From positions 111,831,125 through 111,895,124 of the forward strand of contig OX465581.1 of NCBI GenBank assembly GCA_950022655.1: a DNA stretch of 64,000 bases, in the 5' to 3' direction. Positions 54,141 to 64,000 of this stretch are shown in pieces. Origin of the DNA: Alentia gelatinosa (taxonomy: Eukaryota > Annelida > Polychaeta > Phyllodocida > Polynoidae). Numbering within the stretch: the stretch's first letter is position 1; every line of letters starts with the position of its first letter. The notes under the pieces are model-generated. The model made no database searches, was not told where the DNA came from, and saw only the letters and a program-made list of their open reading frames with translations. Made by a program: the position numbers and the translations under genes.

Positions 54141-54535
54141 CGGTTTGAGCTCACTCTTCCCAGCTCCACCCAACTCCTCAGACGTCTCCCCATTGTCGGC
54201 AGAGAAAATTTTATTTTTAAGGGATATAAACCCATATCTATGTATCATTATTGTGGCAGGTTTATGGGTTTTATACCCATTGTAATTTAACATGAATGAA
54301 GTCTGTTTATTGTATTTACACCGCCAAACCCATTGTCACTCCTTTATTTATGTAATGAGATTATATTATATATATCTATATACACACACACATACATACA
54401 TACATTGGTAAGATAGTATATATAAGTGGATAAGTATGAAAGTATGATGTATTGACTAGATTTATCATTCATTTACATATTTGAGTATGATATTTAAGAA
54501 AATGTGATAATGATAAGTTATATATATATACTAGC

Positions 54536-54950
54536 GACGTCCTCATCCCAAGCCGGAGGCCCTGCCGACTGCTCCACAAAGACAGGTGCAAGAATTGGGC
54601 CAAATACTTAAGCTGTTGGTGGGTGGGGGGAATCAGCGGAGTTTTGAAAGGGCTACCAGCGAAAGTTGAGATCTCATTGGTTTCTCACAAGAAAAGTAGA
54701 TAAGAAAATTACAATACTAAACTTTGATTTCAGCATGGCTTGAAATGAATCATAAGAGAAAAAGTATATCTATGTATAGTCCTACAAAAAAGAAGAACAG
54801 GTTCGAGTTTTTCTCTACACGAGAATCTCACTCCCGTGGGGCTTCAATCTCCAACCCTAGATCGGGTTCACTATGTCTCTATGTATGGGAGCAACTTCAA
54901 GCGGATTCGACGGAATTCTACCGTTTTAAATATAGTAGGTAATTAGGTGT
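54536..54950 (-). repeat. Repeat family J, copy 3
   Basis: Begins CTAGCGACGTCC; the tRNA-like block is partly deleted (GACTGCTCCACAAAGACAGG kept, B box missing). The body matches the 38.5-kb copy on the opposite strand, including a shared 60-70 codon frame that is interrupted in copy 2. Confidence 0.65.
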
Positions 54951-55077
54951 TGGTGGGTTGGGAAGTTGAAAGTGTGTCGTGGCTGATAGCCGTTACTGTG
55001 AGAAGGGCAGAAGCTAGTGGATTTGTAGAAGTGTGGGAAATGTGTAGGGCTTGGGGACCGGATAACCTCCTTCGATG

Positions 55078-55418
55078 CTGGTGTGATGCAATATTTGGTT
55101 ACCCTGCCATCTTCCTTATTTATCGCCCACCCAATACATGCATGCGCCTCGCATGTTCTTCCATTCAGCTACCACAGACTATTGGTCGTACTCTAGCCTT
55201 TTTAATTTCGGCAAATTGCACCAAAACTCCTAACAGATTACGCTAAATTTGCCTAAATTTGCTAAGTGTGCATGAACAAACTAGGACATCAAGCAGCGAT
55301 AAATTATAATTCACCAATCGTGGACTTCAACACTGCACATGTTCGTGCATGCGCACCAGATACTAGTGGGCGATAAATACAGAATATAGCAGGGTAACTA
55401 AATATTGCATCACACCGG
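55078..55418. repeat. TIR MITE O, ~340 bp
   Basis: GGTGTGATGCAATATTTGGT and TACCCTGCCAT, then GGGCGATAAATA...AGCAGGGTAACTAAATATT and GCATCACACC form inverted terminal arms of about 45 bp. Single copy in the window. Confidence 0.75.
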
Positions 55419-55910
55419 GACGAGATTCACCCATTCTCCTCTCACTCCTCCTCCTCATGGCATCGAGGTCAGGCCTCGGGGCCCTGGCTCCCTCGATCAT
55501 TCTGGGTACATTACTAAGGCCCCTCACCAAATGGCCTCTCACCTGACTTCCTATCTGGTCACATACACCTAGAACTTTTGTCTGACTTATCGAGTAATGA
55601 ATATTTTCTCAGGCCAAGTTCCCATGCTGGGTTCATTTGTCGTTACCAGTCTTCCGGTGCACATAAACGCGCCTTACAGGGTACATCGGTAGGTCTCAGT
55701 TCTGCGATGATATAGAGGCCATCCGTAATGTACATGCCCCAAATCTCTGAAATACTCCACATTGTACACAATAAGTCAAAGAAGGGATTGTGTCCACATG
55801 GTACACAATAAATTAAAGAAAGGATTATGTACAATTAAAGACAAAAATTACACTTTCCACTGGCAGTAATATGTGGATACAACAAATTAATTAAAGGTAG
55901 ATAAAAAGGA

Positions 55911-56062
55911 GGGAAAAGGTTTTTACACCTTCAAAGGGGTCAACAATTTCGGAAATTTTGTGTTTGCTCCTTCTTTGTTCTATTGCGTACAAAATCAGTA
56001 GATGAGGTGGGGGGTCAAAAATTTCAGAAATTCTGCGTACGTACTTTATGGATGGCCCCTTT
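55911..56062. repeat. TIR MITE family P, copy 4 (left end lost)
   Basis: Matches the family from GGAAATTTTG to GCGTACGTACTTTATGGATG and GCCCC; the left terminal repeat is absent. Confidence 0.65.
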
Positions 56063-56099
56063 CTGATCTTATTTGATCATATATAAGTGGTCGTAATGG

Positions 56100-56930
56100 A
56101 GCTTCTTAATCAGCAAGATGGTCCTATTCCAAAAGTATCGATATAGAACGTGCAAGATTTATCAGCAGTGATTACAACGGCCTGAACTTTAATGTAGTGC
56201 CTATACCTAAGAACAAGAATACTAAACTTATCGATAATTGGCGACCATATTCCGTGTTAAACTAGAGTAAGGTTCTCAAAAAAGCATCACAATATTAATT
56301 ATGAATTGTTAGAAAATACCAAGATATTAGATATTTGCCGGTATGGCTTTAAAGCAGGTTGGTGTACCGCCTGGGAAATATTTGACGTCGTAAAAATCTT
56401 GTATCAAGCTAGAAATGGGGATAACTACTTTGTGTTTAAAGGGGGGCGTCCACCAACCACAACAAGGCTACGACAATGGCTTTCCGACAAGGTCCACGAC
56501 AGGCCTACGATTGGAAAGCATGTCGTAGCCTTGTCGTGGTTGGTGGACCCTAGTTCCCGACAAGAGTCTACGACAAGGCCACGACAGGCTGCGACTGGAA
56601 GCTTGTCGGGAGCCTGTCGGGGCCTTACGACAATATCGAACATGTTCGATTTTTCCCACGACTGGACCTTTATCGTGGAGTGTTGTGGTTTCCTCGATGT
56701 CACTGTTGTCGGTACCATGGACGCCTTTTTTACTGCATCCACCGAAGTCTACGACACGCCCTGACAACGCTGTTGCAGAGCTGCCCTTCTCACGACAAGG
56801 CTGCGACAAGGCTGCGATTGGAACTTTCATGTCGGCACTTGTTGTAGCCTTGTCGTGGTTAGTGGACGCCCCCCTTTATTGTCATTCATAAAGCATTTGA
56901 CAACCCACGTAATGTAGCTGATCCTTATCC
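56100..56930 (+). pseudogene. LINE reverse transcriptase fragment split by a MITE
   Basis: Before the insertion: NVVPIPKNKNTKLIDNWRPY, then a stop codon, and YGFKAGWCTAWEIFDVVKIL with GDNYFVF. After the MITE (56877 on) the RT motif A continues with HKAFDN. The element was a LINE copy, already carrying a stop, that took a 438-bp MITE inside motif A. Confidence 0.75.
56439..56876. mobile_element. 438-bp TIR MITE inserted in the LINE
   Basis: Terminal inverted repeats AAGGGGGGCGTCCACCAACC and GGTTAGTGGACGCCCCCCTT, with a TA duplication (56437-56438, 56877-56878). Inside are many CGACAAGGC-ACGAC repeats in both orientations and a central ATCGAACATGTTCGAT palindrome. The 152-codon frame across it is an artefact. 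Confidence 0.85.
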
Positions 56931-57337
56931 AACTACAGTCCTATTCTAGCATAGGACGAGAACCTGCAGTTTATCCCATGGATTGTGGGTCTACACCCCC
57001 CGACCCCTCTCGGGCCAACCCTCACCTATAGAATACCTGGCTTTCTCATTTGCTCTGTGGTGGCTAGATGTTGGTTAGTGGGTGGGAGGATGCAAATATG
57101 CCCTTGTAGAAGGTTGACTCTATTGGTTTAAGCAGTCCGTGTGGCAAGTTCAAGTGGTAGTATTATAGGTTACTTTTCTTGGTTTTTTCCTAATCAATCC
57201 ACACATTTGACGCCTTTAACACAAGAAGATATGATGTCTGAATATGAAAAAAAACACCCAATGCAATCAATACCAGGAACATGGTGGTAATACCTGGCTT
57301 TATATGTATGTAGATAGGCCATGATTCCAGCCTGATA

Positions 57338-57495
57338 CCCTTTCCCACCTCTGTTCCATGTACTCACTATCCTTGCCTCTAGTCTGGGTCGAGGTTGTTT
57401 GTTTGAGATTCCAGGCTAATACCCTCCCCAACCTCTGTTCCATGTACTCACTATCATTACCTCTAGTCTGGGTCTGGGTTGTTTGTTTGGGTAGT
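57338..57495. repeat. ~79-bp tandem repeat, two copies
   Basis: GATTCCAG, CTCTGTTCCATGTACTCACT and CCTCTAGTCTGGGTC occur twice in a row. Confidence 0.8.
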
Positions 57496-57590
57496 TTAAT
57501 GTCCAGTTCTGTATCATGGACCTAAAGAATGGGCTCTGAATGATCACGCAATGTCATTGAGGTCAAGGACTCATGCTCTCAGTGGCATGC

Positions 57591-57692
57591 AGAGTATGCT
57601 TCCAACGTCATTGGTGCCATGGTTTCGCAGTGTTTTGCACACAATCCACGACGTAGTGTGAAATACAGTGGGGCCAATGTCTTGGAAGCAAT
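57591..57692. repeat. Imperfect hairpin
   Basis: TATGCTTCCAACGTCATTGG and GTGCC face GGGGCCAATGTCTTGGAAGCA. It lies immediately left of the CAGGGGGG element. Confidence 0.65.
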
Positions 57693-57693
57693 A

Positions 57694-58330
57694 CAGGGGG
57701 GTGTTTTTCAGTTGAGACGATCTCAACTTGAGATCCACTAAGATCGATCAAGGATCCTGAGACCGAATTTGAGATCAATGGCGGCAAGTGTTTTTCAGAT
57801 GTTGTCTCAAGTCCAACCAGGGGATCTCAGCTGAAACGATCTCAACTTGAGATCCCTAGCCCTCTGTATAGAGTGATCTAAAGTTGAGACCGATCTCAAG
57901 TTGATACCGACTTTAAGCGATACAGTAGATTCAGCACAAACTAGCTGAGTGGTGCAGTGCCTCCACTTTTTATGTTGCTTATCAACTGCGTCTCATGGTC
58001 ATAATATCCACAATAAAACTATGAAATTTGGAATGTAGGTTTGCCAGGTTACTAATACACTTGGCTATAAATATCTTTAAATTTTGATATGTTTTGGCAC
58101 CAGATAAGAAAGTTAAGACAAGTATCAACTGGTCTCAAGTTGAGACCGAAGTTGAGATCCTTTCACTTGAGATCCCCTGAGATCGTCTCAACTGAAAAAC
58201 ACCCAAAGCACCCCAAACGGTCTTATCTTAGTCTCAACTTGAGATCCCCTAATATCATCTCAACTGAAAAACACTTTGGCCCTCAAACAGTCTCAACTTA
58301 AGATCGTCTCAACTGAAAAACACCCCCCTG
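57694..58330. mobile_element. 637-bp TIR element with iterated GATCTCAACTTGAGATC palindromes
   Basis: Ends CAGGGGGGTGTTTTTCAGTT and AACTGAAAAACACCCCCCTG. The arm sequence GTTTTTCAG-TTGAGA-GATCTCAACTTGAGATC recurs several times inside, in both orientations, as if the element grew by repeated duplication of its ends. No coding sequence. Target duplication not resolved. Confidence 0.8.
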
Positions 58331-59150
58331 GTGTTTCCGTTGAATGCGTCATCGCTCGGACCAACATAGTCCGGCCTCCTGCCCATAGAGACACACATCT
58401 TTCACACCTAGAGTGTCAAGGATAGGTGTGGTTGCAGGAGTGTTTTTTTGGACAGATTAGACTGCTGGAACAATCAAGGAATAATGTATGAGTGTGTATC
58501 CAGTTTCGGTGATCCTGTGTTATCTAAGGCCACTTAAAAAAACCCACTTGTTTCTCATCACCGCGCGCATCAGAAAAAAAACTATTTTAGAAGATTTTTT
58601 AAAATAAATAAGATGAACTTTGATAGAAATCATGAAAGGTATGTGTATATAGTATCAATTTAAAGCGCCTGATTTCAGGGATGCATAATCGTACATACCC
58701 AGTAAAAATCTGGAAACCTCGCGTAAGCGCACAGTTTGGCCTGGATCAGAGGCTGTCCACCCATGCGGGGTTTTACTGTATATCTGAAGCCCATTTTATG
58801 ACACTTCAAAAGCCATCTTTGATCTAGCTTAAAAAGAAAGAAAAAAGCGCCCTCGTAATATTTGTCATGGCTTGGTGATGAGAAACAAGTTTTTAGTGGC
58901 CTAAGGTATATCTAAAGTATTATTGAGGCGATGTGCATGAATGACACACCAGATTTGACCGTGGAATAAGATGCAATTGTTATCATATTTCTGAAAATAA
59001 TGTGCACGGGTATCATAAACGTATTACGTTCATACGCTCAGTGATCCAATGCTAAAGAATACGTTGCCGGGTGTTTTTTTTGCTGCAGGCATTGAGTTAC
59101 CAGGCAGACAAGGTGTGAAACCAGCCTATGGTAAAGGTCTTGCAAGAGAG
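58331..59150. repeat. Repeat family F, copy 3 (inverted, interrupted)
   Basis: The reverse complement of 58331-58524 and 58905-59150 aligns to the right and left parts of copies 1 and 2 (for example GGTGTGAAAGATGTGTGTCTC; ACGTATTACGTTCATA). The middle is occupied by a 374-bp insertion. Confidence 0.75.
58528..58901. mobile_element. 374-bp TIR MITE with TAA target duplication
   Basis: Ends GGCCACTTAAAAAAACCCAC with TTGTTTCTCATCACC, and GGTGATGAGAAACAAG with TTTTTAGTGGCC. TAA flanks both ends. Family F copy 1 shows the uninterrupted site. Three-base TWA duplications are characteristic of PIF/Harbinger. Confidence 0.8.
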
Positions 59151-59164
59151 GTTACACTCGCCTC

Positions 59165-59580
59165 CCACCCTTGACATCTGGGACAAGGTACAAAAACACT
59201 AAATTTAGCCACATTATAGCTTCCAGAGTTGGGCTAAGTCTAACACCATGTTTTAGACTTACCCCAACTTATTCTGATTTAAAAAACATGTGTAAAAAGA
59301 TTAAGCTAGAAACTATTATCTGTATACTATCCTGTATATTGTACATTGACAATGCTTATTCTGCGGTGATGATGTGATATCTAGTGCAAAAATATATGAC
59401 AACTATAGTGTTGTACAGGACTATATTGGAGGACATCCAACAAAAACCAGTGAAGGTATAACTGCAGCTGAAATGATGTCCATCCGCCTTTTGTTGGTTG
59501 ACATATATATTATCTATGAGTCTACCGAATGTACTTTCTTTTGCCAATAAAAGACCTTTACAAATAAAGAAAAAAAAAAC
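59165..59580 (+). repeat. Possible retroposed sequence with A-rich tail
   Basis: Ends CAATAAAAGACCTTTAC, AAATAAAG, then a run of ten A. Two AATAAA-type signals directly before a poly-A run suggest a reverse-transcribed 3' end (LINE or processed copy). The 68-codon frame in it is unidentified. Confidence 0.4.
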
Positions 59581-60113
59581 AGCTGGTAGGTTATCTCTTT
59601 GACTAAATGTAAATCAGAGGTAATTATTTGCAGTTTCCAGCTGCACAATATGCCACAAAGGCAATGATATTAAGGAAATGACATTTCCTGATAATGACAT
59701 TTATAATACCTGGTAGTGCTTTTTTTACTCTTTGTCATCTGCCATAATGCTATGTTACACAATGAAATATACATCACAACCTGACAATGTAGGTATCATA
59801 TCAATTGTCATGAAATACCGAAAAAAAATGGAATGTTTATTTCTATAGGTCACCGCGAAAGATTTTGCATTAAATCACTGTGAAAACAGATAGGTAACAT
59901 GTTTTACTGTATTTTTACCTAAACATTTCCAGTGTTCGTGTTTCAGAACAAGACATTCATATATTCAGGCTGAATCACAGGGGCAATGTTTCAAATACGG
60001 TGTAATAAATAAACAGTTGTGGCAGCATTCTACACGGCGGAACCTCCTGATGGCACGATGGCCCAGTTTATGGGACATGCCGCTGTTCTAGTGCCTTTCA
60101 AGCACCACGTTTT

Positions 60114-60374
60114 ATCTAACCCCTGGTATTTTTACCCCATGGACTTAACATTGGGACCTCGTATCCAACAGCCATTGAGTATTTAGAAAAAATACTCAGT
60201 GGGGGATTATGTCACAAAGGTTAGTCCATTAGTGATGGGTGAGATAAATTTAGAAACCTATTCAAGTTTAGGGTCAGAGCTCGATCCCATATAGTTTGAA
60301 TCGCTACGCAATTAATTCGGCTTTACCTTGTGAACTACTGCATGATTAAAACTCGGTGGCATACGAGCTCTTAC
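60114..60374. repeat. MITE family B, copy 3, truncated by LTR insertion
   Basis: TTATCTAACCCCTGGTATTT and TTAACATTGGGACCTC match 25545-25835 through GGTCAGAGCTCG and the inverse ATACGAGCTCTTAC. It stops precisely where the 118-bp LTR begins. Confidence 0.75.
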
Positions 60375-60492
60375 TGTGTGAGGCCATGAATGTTGTGTAT
60401 ATGTCTGATTTATTCACTAGGTGGCAGTAGTGTAGTAGTTACAGATAGGTGGCAGCACAGTAGTATAGATGTCAAGACTGGCTAATACTACA
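60375..60492 (-). repeat. 118-bp 3' LTR
   Basis: On the minus strand it begins TGTAGTATTAGCC after a purine tract (GAAAGGGGAGA, + strand 60493-60503) and ends CCTCACACA, giving the usual TG...CA ends. It contains AATAAA and two TAGGTGGCAG-type repeats. The outer edge meets the broken family B MITE. Confidence 0.65.
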
Positions 60493-61088
60493 TCTCCCCT
60501 TTCAAGATAGGGATATTTTTAGATGTACTTAACAGTAGGTTAAGCTATAGTATCAATAGTGACCGTAATGTAATTATTTCGAGTGTTCAGAGTCAATTGC
60601 TTGATGTTATGATTACTTTTGTAATATTTACTTTTGTTAATTAAAGTTATGCATTTCAGTTCAAGTTAATGTACAAAGTCCATTATTTTCTATATGCCTT
60701 CGGGTAGCAGGCATGGTATATCATAACTCTAAAAACATTTCAAAGTCTGTCATTGGATAGACTGTTCCTCAGGACTGTCTTGGGGAATTATTCTGCCCTT
60801 TATAGATCTAGCCTTTCAACCTGTCTGATTGGTCTACCATATCTGGTAGTAGCACTTCCTTCAGCAGTGAGCTGCATTACTGGAGTGTTCAGCTGTGATC
60901 ACTCCTGTGTAGCTGGTGGTGTAGCTGGCTCTGTTGGGGTGTTTTCCTCATTGCTGCCTGTGTGGACTAAGGCAGCACGATTTCAAGGTATGAAGGATCC
61001 GGTCTCTGTCCTGATCTGGTATGATCTGGGACTTGTCAACCCGTTTTCAATTGATCCAAATTGTTCTTGGTCTCGAACCCATACTTTA

Positions 61089-61959
61089 TCACCAGGATTC
61101 AGTGCAGGTAAGGGGACAGTGCAGTGCGAGTTGTTGTAATTGTGGTGCATCTTCACTTTGTTTTCCTTTTCTTTTCTTTGTATTTCTACCTTGGCGATCT
61201 TGTGGTGTTGATTTGATGTTTATGGGCAGTGATGGTAGAGTAGATCTTAAGTCCCTATTCATGAGCAGTTCGCTTGGTGAGAAGCCATTTGCCAGTGACG
61301 TTGTTCTGTATGCTAGAAATCCCAAGTGGGGATCAGTGTTTTTACGCAAGATGTTTTTAGCAGTTTGGACTGCCCGTTCTGCCCCCCCCCCCCTGTTTGA
61401 TTGGGGGTACTTTGGTGAAGATGTCACATGTGTGAATTTCCAATCACATGCAAACTCCAGAACTATTCCGATGCGAATTGTGGCCCATTGTCCAACATCA
61501 CCAAGTCTGGGATGCCATGGATGCTGAATATTGACTTCAGGGCCTCAATTGTGTGTTCTGAGGTTGTTTGTTGAAGCCTTCTAGCTTCAATCCATCTGGA
61601 GTAGTAGTCTACTACTACAATATACACTTTTTTGTCTAGGTCTGTTCCTACCCATTCCCATGCATGGTCTGGGAACATTGAGGGCAACAATGGTTCCTTC
61701 CTTTTGGCCCAGTATACTGCACATGTAGCACACCTGTTCACCATGTCTTCACCTGTTTGCTGATCAGTGGCCACCAAACACTTCCTATGGCGCGTGCTCT
61801 GCACTTGGTTATTCCAAGGCGACCTTGATAAATCTGATCAAGGACCTCGAGTTGTAGTGTTTGCAAGATCACTAGACGGTCGTTGTAGAGTAATATGTTG
61901 TTGTGCAAGGTCAAGTGTTGTCTCTTTTCCCAATAAAGGCGCAGAGGTTGTTGAGGCAT
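61089..61959 (-). pseudogene. Retrotransposon integrase
   Basis: Zinc-binding part: GITKCRARAIGSVWWPLISK, and CATC. Core: EWVGTDL, VYIVVVDYYSRWIEA, PDLVMLDNGPQFAS and GGAERAVQTAKNIL, so all three residues of the DDE triad are present but in different frames (61959-61738, 61804-61463, 61427-61089). A C12 run at 61382-61393 inserts extra glycines. Confidence 0.85.
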
Positions 61960-62097
61960 AAATGCTGGCCAACCTGCTTTTCAGTAGTTCTTGACCTCTG
62001 TGCATATGGTGTCTGCATCCTGGGCTTTGCAGATTTCAATGAGGCGTGCCTCTGAGGCTGGCAAGTGCTTCACAGTGAATGTAGATTAATCTTCGAT

Positions 62098-62319
62098 TTA
62101 ATTGATTACACTGATATCTTCTGCCGTTGCCGTCCCCATGGGTGCGCGTGACAGGACATCTGCTGTGATGTGGCACTTGCCTTCTACAAGTATGACTGTA
62201 GGGCTGAACGTCATGAGTCTGAGGCAGAATCTCAGAATGTGTGGTGGCATCTTTGAGAGATCAGTTGTTGAGAGAAGTGGGACCAAGGGCCTCTGATCTG
62301 TTTCTAGAATGAACGACAT
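62098..62319 (-). pseudogene. Retrotransposon RNase H
   Basis: ETDQRPLVPLLSTTDLSKMP, RLMTFSPTVILVEGK and ITADVLSRAP form the C-terminal part of a Ty3/gypsy RNase H. The HTDHxPL motif reads ETDQRPL here. Confidence 0.85.
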
Positions 62320-62639
62320 GCCTAGTATGTAGTTTGCGATTTTCTCACAGGCCCCAGTTCCAGCCAGTGCCTCTTTTTCAATAACTGCATATCTCTTTTC
62401 AGTTTCATTGAAAGATCAAAATGCATAGTAAATCGGACATCTGTTGCCTTGGTCGTCTATTTGCAGTAGCACTGCTCCGAGCCCATACTGACTTGCATCT
62501 GCTGCGATAATTGTCTTGCATTTCGGGTGATAATGAGCCAGTGTCCTGGGACTGACAAGTAGGTCCTTGATTGCCTCAAAGGATCATTGTTGAGGTGTGT
62601 CCCATACCCATTCTCTGTCTTTTTTGAGAGGTTGACGTA

Positions 62640-63350
62640 GAGGCACATTGTGATTGATCAACCCTGGGATGAACTTTCCATCTGGTTGACCATACCATTA
62701 GAGCGTTGTAGCTCTGTCAGGTTTCTGAGCTGCAGGAACTCTCTGATCACCTTTGTCTTGTCAGGATCAGCTTCAATCCCTGTTGAGGTATTGATGTGAC
62801 CCAAAAATGTTATCCTCGGTTTAGAGAATTCACACTTGTCATTGAGTGTGAGCCTGCATCTTGTAGCAGCTGGAGTACTCTACGGAGTCGATCATCATGT
62901 TCATCCTGGTCTTTGCCGTAGATCAAGATGTCATCCATGTGACATATGACCCCTTCTTCACAATCTATTATATTGATCATAGATCGCTGATTTCTAATGC
63001 TGAATTTAGCCTGAATGAAAGGCTGTTGAAGCGATGACGTCCAAGTGGCATTATGAATGTGGTGTATGACTTGGACTCCTCAGCAAGTGGAATCTGCCAG
63101 AATCCAGAGTTGGTGTCCAACTTGGAGAATACAGTTGCTCCATGGAGTTTTGCCAGGTTTTCATCGACTGTTGCCGTGGGGTAGTTTTCCTGGAGTACTG
63201 CTTTGTCGAGCAGCATGTAGCCATCTGACGTAGACTTTACCATTTGGTTTCAGGACAACAACCATGCCCGAGCACCATGATGAATGTTCAGTTACTGGAG
63301 AGATGACTCCTTGTTTCTCCATTGAGTGTCCCTTCAACATTGTACACACT
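62640..63350 (-). pseudogene. Retrotransposon reverse transcriptase, frameshifted
   Basis: Pieces in different frames: EKQGVISPVTEHSSWCSGMV then VLKPNGKV (63349-63161); TVFSKLDTNSGFWQIPLA and TFIMPLGRHRFNSLSF (63243-62977); HMDDILIYGKDQDEHDDRL near 62880-62945. Motif A Asp and the DD pair of the YxDD box remain, the latter as HMDD. The shifts rule out a working protein. Confidence 0.85.
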
Positions 63351-64000
63351 TGCTGAAGTTTTCAGCAACATCAGACCCCGCATCTGACCCCGCATGACGT
63401 AGATGTCTTCTTGCAGTACCCTGCCGGCAATCTCCAGCTTTGCTTTGGGGATGTGGCCTATGAAGTGCTCAGTTAGGTTGATGTTACCAGCACCACGGAA
63501 GTGATGTGAAGTTGGTAGAGGGGGGTGACTTTTTGAGCCACGGTGTTGACACTGTGATTATTGTCACTGCTGCTCTCTGTCCAGCTTGAAGGTGGAAGGT
63601 TGCCGACCGAAATTCTTGTGAAGCTGTGGAAACATGGAAAATTTCCACCTCACCAAGGAATCCTACGTCAACCTCATCCATGTCTTCGTCGTCAACCTCG
63701 TTGACCCATCTGTTAGAGAGGCATACAGAAGCATTATTTGTTGCAGGTGGTGTTACCAGCCTTGCAGTACTTTCGTGGATGTGAAGGCTTTGCCCCGCAC
63801 CATTTGCATGGCAGTTTTGAGGGTGTCTGGGTTTTCCTTTGATTCACGCTTCTGCTACTGGTTGAATGTTGTTTTTGGGGAATATCCTTGAACACTTTCT
63901 TTGTACATACTCAACTTCTTTTGGCATGATAGTTAGCTGGTTAGCAACACCTTTACTCATCGCGTTGACTTTTAGTGTATCCATCACTCAGGCGAGATCT

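Larger units (their letters stand above)
60375..64000 (-). mobile_element. Decayed Ty3/gypsy LTR retrotransposon (runs off the window)
   Basis: On the minus strand, from the right edge inward: a protease-region remnant, RT (63350-62640), RNase H (62320-62098), integrase (61960-61090), a C-terminal GDKVWVRDQ segment, a purine tract and a 3' LTR (60492-60375). Frames are broken several times. Domain order RT-RNase H-integrase defines Ty3/gypsy. The short LTR and motifs recall the K02A2.6-like/Mag lineage of animal elements, an inference from memory. The 5' part lies beyond 64000. Confidence 0.85.

Noticed and set aside
56306..56891. 152- and 120-codon frames at 56.3-56.9 kb
   Set aside because: They run through a TIR MITE inserted in a LINE and are not proteins.

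Overview
The window is AT-rich, intron-rich animal DNA. Coding exons are short and bounded by GT/AG sites, and long introns are packed with miniature transposons, long (TA)n runs and retroelement remains. Two host genes can be assembled from phase-consistent splice sites. A degenerate CCCTAA tract and a Ty3/gypsy element with a short LTR fit a metazoan, probably a marine invertebrate; I cannot name the species.

Layout. 1-6.5 kb: CCCTAA-type repeat tract, a 55-bp tandem repeat, MITE copies and a tRNA-Met-derived SINE. 6.5-26.6 kb (+): a 14-exon gene for a 517-residue protein with a short N-terminus, one membrane helix, a PXK/Slob-type pseudokinase domain, a proline-rich tail and a C-terminal WH2-like actin-binding motif. 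Its introns hold at least ten repeat families. 26.6-30.9 kb: probable spliced 3' UTR and gene-poor DNA. 30.9-37.9 kb: a 2.05-kb segment repeated in tandem, one old and three young copies (the last partial), with two transposon insertions whose empty sites survive in sister copies. 38.5-43 kb: an inverted pair of repeats carrying tRNA-like sequences, then more MITEs. 43.3-48.3 kb (-): three coding exons of a 699-residue tandem-C2-domain protein, with further MITEs in its introns. 48.4-60 kb: no host gene recognised; two LINE reverse-transcriptase fragments, a recent 365-bp tandem duplication and several nested MITEs. 60.4-64 kb (-): a decayed Ty3/gypsy retrotransposon (RT, RNase H, integrase, 118-bp LTR) inserted in a MITE and running off the window.

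The two host genes are not obviously linked in function. One looks like a membrane-anchored, catalytically dead kinase-fold scaffold with an actin-binding tail; the other like a phospho-regulated C2 membrane adaptor. The most unusual points are the membrane-anchored domain order of the pseudokinase, the combination of a C2CD4-like N-terminal motif with tandem C2 domains, and several precisely datable transposon insertions, including a MITE built from iterated palindromes. I found no CRISPR array, operon or prokaryote-type system.
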